Source: an uncultured Moraxella sp. (GTDB lineage Bacteria > Pseudomonadota > Gammaproteobacteria > Pseudomonadales > Moraxellaceae). Taken from it: a stretch of 10,588 nt of DNA. The notes beneath the pieces are model-generated. The model made no database searches and was not told the origin of the DNA. It worked only from the letters and a program-made list of their open reading frames with translations. Of this stretch, positions 1 to 6,322 are shown in pieces. The first letter of the stretch is position 1; each line of letters starts with the position of its first letter. The stretch is taken from NCBI GenBank assembly GCA_916720335.1, contig CAKAQU010000057.1, positions 1-10,588 of the forward strand. Direction: 5' to 3'. The position numbers and the translations under genes are program-made.

Positions 1-1152
1 AGAGCTTGGGAATTCTTTAATATAATCATTGACAAGTTCTGATAAAGTTTTTTTGGTAACCGATAATAATTCAATAACCAAAAGCCAAACAATCATGCCG
101 CTATCACAAAAGAAAAAATCCCTAAAATAGTGATGGGCAGACATTTCACCGCCATAAACTGCACCTGTTTTTCGCATGACGTCTTTGATAAACGAGTGCC
201 CAGACTTGCTGATTTGTTTAATGCCGTGATTTTTATCAATGATATTTTGGGTGTTATAAATCACTCGAGGGTCATAGACGATTTGCTCATTGGGGTATTT
301 TTTTAAAAATGATTCAGCAAGCAAACCCACAATATAAGAACCTTCAATGAATCGTCCGGTTTCATCAAATAAAAAACAGCGGTCAAAATCGCCATCAAAA
401 GCTATGCCAATATCAGCTCGATGCTTGATAACAGCGTCGGATGTACTTTTTTGATTGGCAATAATCATTGGATTTGGAATGCCATTTGGAAATGAGCCAT
501 CGGGCGTATGATGAAGATTAATAAATTCAATAGGCGCATTGGCATCTTTGAAGCGTTTTTGTAGTTCATCAACAACCGGACCTGCCGAACCATTACCACT
601 ATTAATCACCAACGTTTTTGGCGTCAAATTATCCAAATTAATAAAACTCATCAGTTTATCAATGTAAGCTGTTTTGTCAGTATTTACAGTGACTTTGCCT
701 TGCTGATGCTCAGTAAAATCACCACTTTGGGCAAGCTTTTGAATGTCGGCTAGTCCAGAATCAGCACTGATGGGTTTGGAGTTTTCACGTACTAATTTCA
801 TGCCATTATAATTGATTGGGTTATGACTTGCAGTCACTTCAATACCACCGATGGCATCATAATAACTGGTGGCAAAATAGACTTCCTCTGTACCAGTCAT
901 ACCCAAATCAATCACATCAACACCAGCATCAATTATGCCATCAATGGCGGATAATTTGAGCTGCTGACTGCTTGGGCGAATATCGCAGCCAATCACAATG
1001 GCAGGATTGGTGCGGCTGGTTTGACTAAGTAAAATTTGGGCAAATGCGCGCCCAATACGGTAAGCAATGGTTTCATCAAGATTAACCTCAAGTTCGCCAC
1101 GAATATCATAGGCTTTAAAACAATCAATGGTCATTGGGGAAAAGGTTTTCAT
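1..1152 (-). CDS. manB: Phosphomannomutase (partial, C-terminus outside window)
   Basis: This gene encodes an alpha-D-phosphohexomutase that interconverts mannose-6-phosphate and mannose-1-phosphate in the cytoplasm, feeding GDP-mannose for surface polysaccharide. My translation of 384 codons from the ATG at 1152 has no stop, and the gene runs off the left edge. It shows the early block CFKAYDIRGEL, the phosphoserine loop TASHNP with catalytic Ser109, the metal loop DGDFDR (residues 253-258) and the sugar-specificity loop GEMSAHHYF (from residue 335). The block order and the SAHHYF version match the E. coli CpsG/ManB branch, which is about 456 residues long, so roughly 70-85 residues including the C-terminal phosphate-binding domain should lie outside. 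An AAGAGAG-like ribosome site precedes the ATG; a second in-frame ATG lies six codons in. It is divergent from cysK. A bifunctional phosphoglucomutase/phosphomannomutase role is possible. The family is sure, the substrate less so. Confidence 0.93.
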   Translation of the reverse strand, partial: MKTFSPMTIDCFKAYDIRGELEVNLDETIAYRIGRAFAQILLSQTSRTNPAIVIGCDIRPSSQQLKLSAIDGIIDAGVDVIDLGMTGTEEVYFATSYYDAIGGIEVTASHNPINYNGMKLVRENSKPISADSGLADIQKLAQSGDFTEHQQGKVTVNTDKTAYIDKLMSFINLDNLTPKTLVINSGNGSAGPVVDELQKRFKDANAPIEFINLHHTPDGSFPNGIPNPMIIANQKSTSDAVIKHRADIGIAFDGDFDRCFLFDETGRFIEGSYIVGLLAESFLKKYPNEQIVYDPRVIYNTQNIIDKNHGIKQISKSGHSFIKDVMRKTGAVYGGEMSAHHYFRDFFFCDSGMIVWLLVIELLSVTKKTLSELVNDYIKEFPSS

Positions 1153-1283
1153 ATTAGGCTCTCTTGATGTTAAATAATGGCAAAAGTTTAGCAAATTTAC
1201 AGAAACTTTACCAGACGATTAAGATGACAATTGTTATAAAATGATGATGACTTAATAGTAATTGGGTTAATTTTGTTCGAATA

Positions 1284-1292
1284 TGTTATGCT
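1284..1292 (+). promoter_or_regulatory. Distal candidate extended -10 promoter for cysK
   Basis: TG-T-TATGCT forms an extended -10 box pointing toward cysK, with transcription expected to start near 1299 and a leader of about 118 nt. No good -35 box is present; TTGGGT at 1262-1267 is 19 nt upstream. The 11-mer TGTTATGCTAA recurs exactly 81 bp downstream at a second candidate promoter. The assignment comes from pattern only. Confidence 0.35.
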
Positions 1293-1375
1293 AAAACAGA
1301 ATAAAAACACCAAAATTTAGCATAGTTGTTTGGTGTGATAAAACTATAAAAAGCCTAAAAAATTTGTTATGCTAA
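1287..1375. repeat. Three-copy TATGCTAA repeat array before cysK
   Basis: TATGCTAA occurs at 1287-1294 and 1368-1375, and its reverse complement TTAGCATA at 1317-1324. The first two copies make a perfect 9-bp inverted repeat (TATGCTAAA at 1287-1295 with TTTAGCATA at 1316-1324). The middle copy can pair equally with the right-hand copy. The two forward copies double as -10 boxes. They could be operator half-sites for a regulator, or RNA stems that exclude each other if transcription begins upstream of 1287. No function is established. Confidence 0.5.
1365..1373 (+). promoter_or_regulatory. Proximal candidate extended -10 promoter for cysK
   Basis: TG-T-TATGCT at 1365-1373 is an extended -10 box 43 bp before the cysK ATG, giving an expected start near 1380 and a leader of about 37 nt. 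The sequence at the -35 position is poor, as is usual for extended -10 promoters. An AGAG ribosome-binding sequence at 1406-1409 follows, seven bases before the ATG. This is the more likely of the two candidate cysK promoters because of its distance. Confidence 0.45.
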
Positions 1376-1416
1376 TTCAAACAGTAACAATTATCACTTG
1401 ATAAAAGAGTAAAGAT

Positions 1417-2346
1417 ATGAATATTGCAAAAAACATTACTGATTTGATTGGTAATACGCCACTGGTTGAATTAAATCACTTAACGGATGGTGTCAAAGCT
1501 CGTGTGGTTGCTAAACTTGAATATTTTAACCCAGCCAGTTCAGTCAAAGACCGCATTGCTTTGGCGATGATTGATGATGCTCAAAAATCAGGAATAATCA
1601 CTAAAGATACTGTCATTGTTGAAGCCACTTCAGGAAACACAGGCATTGGACTTGCGATGGTGTGTGCGGCTCGTGGTTATAAACTGGTGATTACCATGCC
1701 AGAAAGCATGAGTCTAGAACGTCGTGCTTTACTACGTGCTTATGGTGCAGAACTTGTTTTAACGCCAGCTTCTGAAGGTATGGGCGGAGCAATTGCCAAA
1801 GCTAATGAACTGGCAGAACAAGATGGTTATTTTATGCCACGTCAATTTGATAATCTTGCCAACCCAGAAATCCACCGTCAAACCACCGCCCAAGAAATTT
1901 GGCGTGATACGGATGGTCAGGTGGATATGGTGGTGGCAGGTATTGGTACAGGTGGTACAATTACTGGTATTGGAGAAGTATTAAAAGCTAAAAAATCAGA
2001 CGTCAAAATGATCGCGGTAGAACCTGCAGATTCCCCTGTATTTAGTGGCGGCGAAAAAGGCGCACATAAATTGCAAGGATTAGCACCAGGTTTTGTGCCA
2101 AGCATTTTAAATACCCAAATTTATGATGAAGTCATCACCGTAACCACCGAAAATGCTTTTGATACCGCCAAAGCGATGGCAAAACAAGAAGGAATTTTAG
2201 TAGGCATTAGTGCAGGTGCTGCGGTTTGGTCGGCTTTGGAAGTGGCAAAACGTCCTGAAAATGAAGGTAAATTGATTGTGGTGATTATTCCATCATCGGG
2301 CGAACGTTATTTATCTACCGTATTGTTTGCTGATTTGGCTCAATAA
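1417..2346 (+). CDS. cysK: Cysteine synthase A (O-acetylserine sulfhydrylase)
   Basis: This PLP enzyme joins O-acetyl-L-serine and sulfide to give L-cysteine and acetate, the last step of sulfur assimilation in the cytoplasm. At 309 residues the protein is about family length and complete. It opens with the IGNTPLVEL block; SVKDR holds the Schiff-base lysine Lys44; TSGNT (71-75) binds the substrate carboxylate; GTGGT (177-181) holds the PLP phosphate; Ser265 in GISAGAA is the expected partner of the pyridine nitrogen. The GTGGT loop, EPADSPVFSGG and the PSSGERYLST end are typical of CysK rather than CysM, which has GTTGT and ends differently. It is monocistronic by appearance: a divergent control region lies upstream and a hairpin terminator starts 34 bases after the stop. 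CysB-type control is plausible but I recognise no site. Confidence 0.95.
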   Translation: MNIAKNITDLIGNTPLVELNHLTDGVKARVVAKLEYFNPASSVKDRIALAMIDDAQKSGIITKDTVIVEATSGNTGIGLAMVCAARGYKLVITMPESMSLERRALLRAYGAELVLTPASEGMGGAIAKANELAEQDGYFMPRQFDNLANPEIHRQTTAQEIWRDTDGQVDMVVAGIGTGGTITGIGEVLKAKKSDVKMIAVEPADSPVFSGGEKGAHKLQGLAPGFVPSILNTQIYDEVITVTTENAFDTAKAMAKQEGILVGISAGAAVWSALEVAKRPENEGKLIVVIIPSSGERYLSTVLFADLAQ

Positions 2347-2380
2347 GTAAATACAGCCAAAGAAAGACGAAATTCCCATA

Positions 2381-2417
2381 AAAAACCATTGTCATGATAT
2401 AATTGGCAATGGTTTTT
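2381..2417 (+). terminator. Bidirectional intrinsic terminator after cysK
   Basis: AAAAACCATTGTC (2381-2393) pairs with GGCAATGGTTTTT (2405-2417), giving a 13-bp stem with one T-G wobble and an 11-nt loop. The A and T flanks let it act on both strands, with a T run on each 3' side. It follows the cysK stop by 34 bases. The loop contains the -10 box of the next candidate promoter. Confidence 0.8.
2395..2403 (+). promoter_or_regulatory. Extended -10 promoter for mazG inside the terminator loop
   Basis: TG-A-TATAAT is a perfect extended -10 box, mostly inside the loop of the cysK terminator hairpin. The expected start is near 2410, only about 18 nt before the mazG ATG at 2428. There is no recognisable -35 hexamer 16-18 bp upstream, which an extended -10 can tolerate. 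The cysK terminator should isolate mazG from read-through, so a promoter is needed here. Confidence 0.55.
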
Positions 2418-2427
2418 ATTGCGATGA

Positions 2428-3279
2428 ATGATTATGACAAACTGCCCAAACCCAACAAATGATTTTCAAGATTTATTGCAATTAATGGCAATTTTACGCG
2501 CCAAGTGCCCTTGGGACAAAAAGCAAACCAATGACAGTTTGTTAAAGTATGCTGTTGAAGAGGTTTTTGAGCTTGTAGAGGCAGTTAAAAATGACGACAA
2601 TACAGCGTTTGCAACCAGTGAAATCAAAGGTGAGCTTGGCGATGTATTATTGCAGGTTATTTTTCATGCACATTTATACCAAGAGCAAGAACGATTTGAT
2701 ATTGGTGAAGTCATTTGTGCGTTACAAGAAAAACTAATCCGCAGACATCCACATGTTTTTGATGCAGAAAACCTCAAAACTGATGAAGATGTTAAAAAAC
2801 GCTGGGATGAAATTAAAGCCTTTGAAAATCAACATAAACCTAAACGGTTATTGTCTGATGTAAAAGCAGGTACAGCGCTAACTCAAGCACAAAATCTGCA
2901 AAAAAAGGCTAGCGAAGTCAATTTTGATTGGCAAAATTTAGAAGGTGTTTTGGGTAAATTGGATGAAGAAATCGCAGAATTAAAAGCAGTTTTACCTGAT
3001 TTATCATTTTGCCATAAAACTGATAAACTAACCAATGAACAAAAACAAAAAATCAGTGATGAACTGGGTGATTGTTTGTTTGCTTTAGTTAATGTTGCAA
3101 GACATTTGAGTGTGGATGGTGAAATGGCATTGCAAGATACTATTGCCAAATTCCGCCGCCGTTTTGCTTATGTAGAAGAAAAAATTAACCAGTCTGGAAA
3201 AACTTTTGAGCAAAGCACACTTGAGCAAATGGATGTTTATTGGGAACAAGCTAAAAAATATGATAAAAATCACCCATAA
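2428..3279 (+). CDS. mazG: Nucleoside triphosphate pyrophosphohydrolase MazG
   Basis: MazG hydrolyses NTPs and dNTPs to the monophosphate and pyrophosphate. It acts as a house-cleaning enzyme and, in E. coli, lowers ppGpp during starvation. The 283-residue product has the expected two tandem MazG domains. The N-terminal one has CPWDKKQT (27-34), EEVFE (44-48) and ELGD (69-72), followed by RRHPHVF (105-111). The C-terminal one has DEEIAEL (179-185) and ELGD (212-215). These EExxE and ExxD groups are the Mg-binding residues of the all-alpha NTP pyrophosphatase fold. It is about 20 residues longer than the E. coli protein, mostly near residues 186-208. The start is uncertain: ATG 2428 and ATG 2434 are both in frame and neither has a good Shine-Dalgarno sequence. 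The stop lies inside the following comEA-like gene, so the two are probably co-transcribed. Confidence 0.93.
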   Translation: MIMTNCPNPTNDFQDLLQLMAILRAKCPWDKKQTNDSLLKYAVEEVFELVEAVKNDDNTAFATSEIKGELGDVLLQVIFHAHLYQEQERFDIGEVICALQEKLIRRHPHVFDAENLKTDEDVKKRWDEIKAFENQHKPKRLLSDVKAGTALTQAQNLQKKASEVNFDWQNLEGVLGKLDEEIAELKAVLPDLSFCHKTDKLTNEQKQKISDELGDCLFALVNVARHLSVDGEMALQDTIAKFRRRFAYVEEKINQSGKTFEQSTLEQMDVYWEQAKKYDKNHP

Positions 3280-3595
3280 GCTTTTGTATCTTTGGCTGAT
3301 GTTATTGCCAGTATTAAGTTTTGCTCAAATATGTTATCCAGATGCTAAGTCAGCCTATCAAGCGATATTGGCTGCAGAAAATCAGCAAGCTTCAAACAAT
3401 CAGAAAATCAATATCAATACTGCAACTGCAGGCGAGTTTGCCACATTAAAGGGCGTGGGCGCAAAAACTGCTCAAGCAATTGTGGATTATCGTCAAATGT
3501 TTGGTAATTTTTCATCTGTTGATGACCTAACAAAAGTTAAAGGCATTGGTGAGAAAACTTTGGAAAAAAATCGTCATAGACTTACGGTTTATTAG
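3260..3595 (+). CDS. comEA: ComEA-family helix-hairpin-helix DNA-binding protein
   Basis: This is a small secreted DNA-binding protein of the ComEA type. In Gram-negative competent bacteria ComEA sits in the periplasm, binds incoming double-stranded DNA and pulls it through the outer membrane during natural transformation. The 111-residue product starts with a signal peptide: a basic start (MIKITHK), a hydrophobic core to about residue 20, and a likely cut after SFA at 22. After a short linker come ININTA (50-55) and two helix-hairpin-helix motifs, LKGVGAKTA (63-71) and VKGIGEKT (93-100). I prefer the ATG at 3260 over an in-frame ATG at 3206 because it places the signal peptide at the very start. 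The gene overlaps the mazG end by 20 bases, implying translational coupling. There is a single cysteine near the mature N-terminus but no lipobox. The family is clear; a role in competence is inferred. Confidence 0.87.
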   Translation: MIKITHKLLYLWLMLLPVLSFAQICYPDAKSAYQAILAAENQQASNNQKININTATAGEFATLKGVGAKTAQAIVDYRQMFGNFSSVDDLTKVKGIGEKTLEKNRHRLTVY

Positions 3596-3651
3596 ATTTT
3601 TTTTGGGATAACAGGTAAAATAAAAGTTTTATATATTATTTGAGAAATGTC

Positions 3652-5298
3652 ATGGCAAAACGTAAGCCAGCAAAAGCAACAAAAATCTCTAAAAAACGCC
3701 ATTCTGTACAAGCAAGCGTTTATGCTGCCAAAGATTTAGGACTGGACAAATGCATGCTACCTCACAGTATTATTGAAGTAGTTGCAACATTAAAACGTTC
3801 AGGATTCTACGCCTATATCGTTGGTGGTGGTGTGCGTGATGGTTTGCTGGGTTTGGCGCCAAAAGATTTTGACGCAGTAACCGATGCCCGCCCACATGAA
3901 ATTAAAGCAATTTTTGGTGGTCGTTGCCGAATTATTGGTCGTCGTTTTCAGCTTGCTCATGTGTATTCAGGTAAGGATATGATTGAGGTGGCAACATTTA
4001 GAGCGCCACCAAAAGACGATACATTTACCACAGATGATGGTATGATTACTCGTGATAATGTCTGGGGTACGATTGAAGAAGATTTTGCACGGCGTGATTT
4101 TTCCATCAATGCTTTATATTATGACCCTATTGATGATGTGGTTCTGGATTTTTGTGGGGCAATTGACGATATTCGCCAAAAAAAACTAACCTTACTTGGC
4201 GATGCTAAAGTACGCATTGAAGAAGACCCTGTGCGTCTTTTAAGAGCATTGCGATTCAAAGCAAAACTGGGGTTTGATTTTCATAAATCACTGGCGGTTC
4301 AATTTAATCAGGCAAACTGGAATTTATTAGAACAGGTATCCACTCACCGTTTGTATGATGAAACTCAAAAAATGTTTGGTGGCGGCTATTTAACCACGTT
4401 GTTACCTTTGCTGTTTAAATATGGAGCGATTCACCATATTATGGCTGCCCCGCCATCGGCACCAACTGCGCTTATGGGTGCAGCTGCTAACAATACAGAT
4501 AAACGTGTCGCCAGTAATCTGGGAGCAAATCCAGCATTTTTTTACGCGGTACTGCTTTGGGAAAATTACCTAACGGCATTGGCAGGTTTTAAGAAAAAAA
4601 GTTTACCATTTTATGACGCTCAAAGTAAGGCGATTAGTAAAATCATGACTGCTCAGCGCCAAAAAACTGCCATTCCTAAATTTGCAGAGGAATTTATTGC
4701 AGGCATTTGGCTTTTGCAACCTAAATTGACCAATCCTCGCCAAAAAGACATTCATAATTTAGTTAATCATAATAAATTTCGTGCCGCTTTTGACTTTTTG
4801 CTAATGCGAGAATCGTACGATGATTGCGTTTTATCTGAACCAACAAATGGTATGGGGGTTTGGTGGCAAACTTATCAAGAAACCGATGGTAAAAATCCTC
4901 AAAAATCATTGCCAGTTGCACAAAAAACTGAAAATAGTAAAAAACAAATCACAGTAAGCACCAAGCAAGAAGAAGTTTTGTTGCCACAATTTGCTAAAAT
5001 TACCTATACGGAAGCAGATTTTTTACGATTATTAAATTTAAGTGAAGAACCATTTATTCCTAGTCAACGATATAGAAGGCGTACACCATCATCTGAACAG
5101 TCTGTTTTAGAGCAGCAAGAATTGGCAAAGGAAAAAATGGATAAAAATCATCCTAAAAAAGAAAAATCCGCTAAAAAGAAGCGTAAAAAATCCGCAGTAA
5201 AAAACGAGATAGCGAATAAGGATTTTAACAAGTCTAAAAAATCCAAAAACAAGAAAGGGCGTAAAAAATCAAATGCCAAACCAAAGGCAAAAGAATAA
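3652..5298 (+). CDS. pcnB: Poly(A) polymerase I
   Basis: PcnB adds 3' poly(A) tails to RNA and so speeds decay by exonucleases. The 548-residue product has the class II nucleotidyltransferase head: IVGGGVRD (56-63), then KDFDAVT with catalytic Asp72 and Asp74, GRRFQLAHV (96-104), EEDFARRDFSINALYY (142-157) and EDPVRLLRALRFKAKLGF (191-208). The polymerase-like spacing, the long C-terminal part and the basic tail favour poly(A) polymerase over the shorter CCA-adding enzyme. The product is longer than the E. coli protein (about 465 residues), with an Ala-rich loop near 265-290, a polar stretch near 410-450 and a Lys/Ser-rich tail from about 491 to the end. I chose ATG 3652 because GAGAA lies five bases upstream; an in-frame TTG at 3640 lacks such a site. 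It appears to be the first gene of the folK-pan run, whose own promoter I cannot place with confidence. Confidence 0.93.
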   Translation: MAKRKPAKATKISKKRHSVQASVYAAKDLGLDKCMLPHSIIEVVATLKRSGFYAYIVGGGVRDGLLGLAPKDFDAVTDARPHEIKAIFGGRCRIIGRRFQLAHVYSGKDMIEVATFRAPPKDDTFTTDDGMITRDNVWGTIEEDFARRDFSINALYYDPIDDVVLDFCGAIDDIRQKKLTLLGDAKVRIEEDPVRLLRALRFKAKLGFDFHKSLAVQFNQANWNLLEQVSTHRLYDETQKMFGGGYLTTLLPLLFKYGAIHHIMAAPPSAPTALMGAAANNTDKRVASNLGANPAFFYAVLLWENYLTALAGFKKKSLPFYDAQSKAISKIMTAQRQKTAIPKFAEEFIAGIWLLQPKLTNPRQKDIHNLVNHNKFRAAFDFLLMRESYDDCVLSEPTNGMGVWWQTYQETDGKNPQKSLPVAQKTENSKKQITVSTKQEEVLLPQFAKITYTEADFLRLLNLSEEPFIPSQRYRRRTPSSEQSVLEQQELAKEKMDKNHPKKEKSAKKKRKKSAVKNEIANKDFNKSKKSKNKKGRKKSNAKPKAKE

Positions 5299-5789
5299 TG
5301 ACTGATATTTATTTGGGACTTGGTGGAAACATCACCAATGAATTGGGTACACCAAAAGAACATATTTTGATGGCATATAATTGCATTAAAAATTCAACGT
5401 TTTTTGACCAAGCAAAGTTGTCTGCTTTATATCAGTCAATACCTTTTGGAGTAACTGACCAGCCTGATTTTATTAATGCTGTTTTATTTGCCAAAACAAC
5501 ATTATCACCGCTGGAGTTGTTGGACTTTTGTCAGGATTTGGAACAAACTGCAGGACGGGTTCGGCTTCGCCATTGGGGTGAACGCAGTTTAGATGTGGAT
5601 GTTTTACTTTATGGCAATCAAAACATACATCATGAGCGTTTGATTGTGCCTCATCTTGGGCTTTTTGAACGAAATTTTGTATTGATTCCTTTGCTAACTT
5701 TAACACCAGATTTGATTGTTGATGGTCAAAAATTATCCGAATTACCCGCTGCCCAAGATAATGCAGGTTTGACACTTTTAGAGTTTTGA
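5298..5789 (+). CDS. folK: 6-hydroxymethyl-7,8-dihydropterin pyrophosphokinase
   Basis: FolK (HPPK) transfers pyrophosphate from ATP to 6-hydroxymethyl-7,8-dihydropterin, making the substrate that dihydropteroate synthase joins to p-aminobenzoate in folate synthesis. The 163-residue product has the family blocks in order: YLGLGGNI near the start, QSIPFGVTDQPDFINAV (46-62) for pterin binding, and the signature RHWGERSLDVDVLLYG (91-106). Asp99 and Asp101 there correspond to the Mg-binding aspartates, and Trp93 and Arg96 to conserved active-site residues. VPHLGLFERNFVLIPL follows and the length is normal. Its ATG shares one base with the pcnB stop (TAATG), with AAAGG ten bases upstream, so translation is probably coupled. 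The pcnB-folK-panB-panC order is common in Pseudomonadales. Confidence 0.95.
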   Translation: MTDIYLGLGGNITNELGTPKEHILMAYNCIKNSTFFDQAKLSALYQSIPFGVTDQPDFINAVLFAKTTLSPLELLDFCQDLEQTAGRVRLRHWGERSLDVDVLLYGNQNIHHERLIVPHLGLFERNFVLIPLLTLTPDLIVDGQKLSELPAAQDNAGLTLLEF

Positions 5790-5799
5790 TGGAATGATT

Positions 5800-6288
5800 A
5801 TGCAGACAGCACATTTATTACAAAAACCTTTTATCACAGTTGATGTGGTTTTTAATGACCATATCCATGTTGATGATATTATAAACGGCACAATAGCCCG
5901 CCCAATCAATCAGCCACATTACACCTTTAAAGCCGAATTAGACAGCGGGCTAGCTGTTGGCGATTATGTGGTGGTTCATGCTCAACAAACGCTTAAGATT
6001 GTACAAATTATTGCTGTGCACGATACGCCAAAAATTGACTCTAATGCCAGTTTTGAATATAAATGGGTAATTGAACGCATAGATTTTCAAGTATTTTGTC
6101 AGCGGCGTCTTGAAGAGCAGCAAATTAACAAGCTTTTGGCTGAGTTAGAGCGCATTGAGGCAGAAAACCATTTGCAAAAACGTCTAGAGACGGCATCTCA
6201 GCAGGATGAGAATTTTGCTACTTTATTAAAAAATTTTTTGCAGCAAAGCATCAAACAGACAGAAGAACATTGTCTGTTGGATAAATAA
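5800..6288 (+). CDS. Unrecognised 162-residue protein between folK and panB
   Basis: I cannot name this family with confidence. The N-terminal 95 residues look beta-rich, with YTFKAELDSGLAVGDYVVVHA (from 41), LKIVQIIAVHDTP (65-77) and YKWVIERID (87-95). From about 102 the protein turns strongly helical and charged (RRLEEQQINKLLAELERIEAE), suggesting a coiled coil, and ends in a polar helix. There is no signal peptide, membrane segment or metal motif. The GDYVVV, KIVQI and YKWVIERID string recalls small uncharacterised proteins seen in tailed phages, a weak memory-based resemblance. I prefer ATG 5800 because GGA lies six bases upstream; ATG 5794 is also in frame. It starts 10 bases after folK and ends 34 bases before panB, so it is probably co-transcribed. 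Codon use resembles its neighbours. It is real as a gene by position, with function unknown. Confidence 0.8.
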   Translation: MQTAHLLQKPFITVDVVFNDHIHVDDIINGTIARPINQPHYTFKAELDSGLAVGDYVVVHAQQTLKIVQIIAVHDTPKIDSNASFEYKWVIERIDFQVFCQRRLEEQQINKLLAELERIEAENHLQKRLETASQQDENFATLLKNFLQQSIKQTEEHCLLDK

Positions 6289-6322
6289 TACACAATAAAT
6301 AATATCAAAACTAAGGTAATCA

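Noticed and set aside
1..1152. manB as a truncated pseudogene
   Set aside because: The frame is open to the very first base and all motifs are intact; it is simply cut by the window edge.
1917..2105. Open frame opposite cysK, and similar frames opposite mazG, pcnB, folK and ompR
   Set aside because: They lie wholly inside well-recognised genes, show no family motifs and lack ribosome sites.
3603..3637. Promoter for pcnB from TTGGGA and TATATT
   Set aside because: The spacing is over 20 bases and the expected start would leave almost no leader; too weak in AT-rich DNA.
3640..3651. TTG start for pcnB, adding four residues
   Set aside because: The ATG at 3652 has GAGAA at a proper distance, while the TTG lies before that site.
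6289..6322. Separate promoter or riboswitch for panB
   Set aside because: Only 34 bases are available, with no -35/-10 pair or stable fold; a run-on transcript is more likely.
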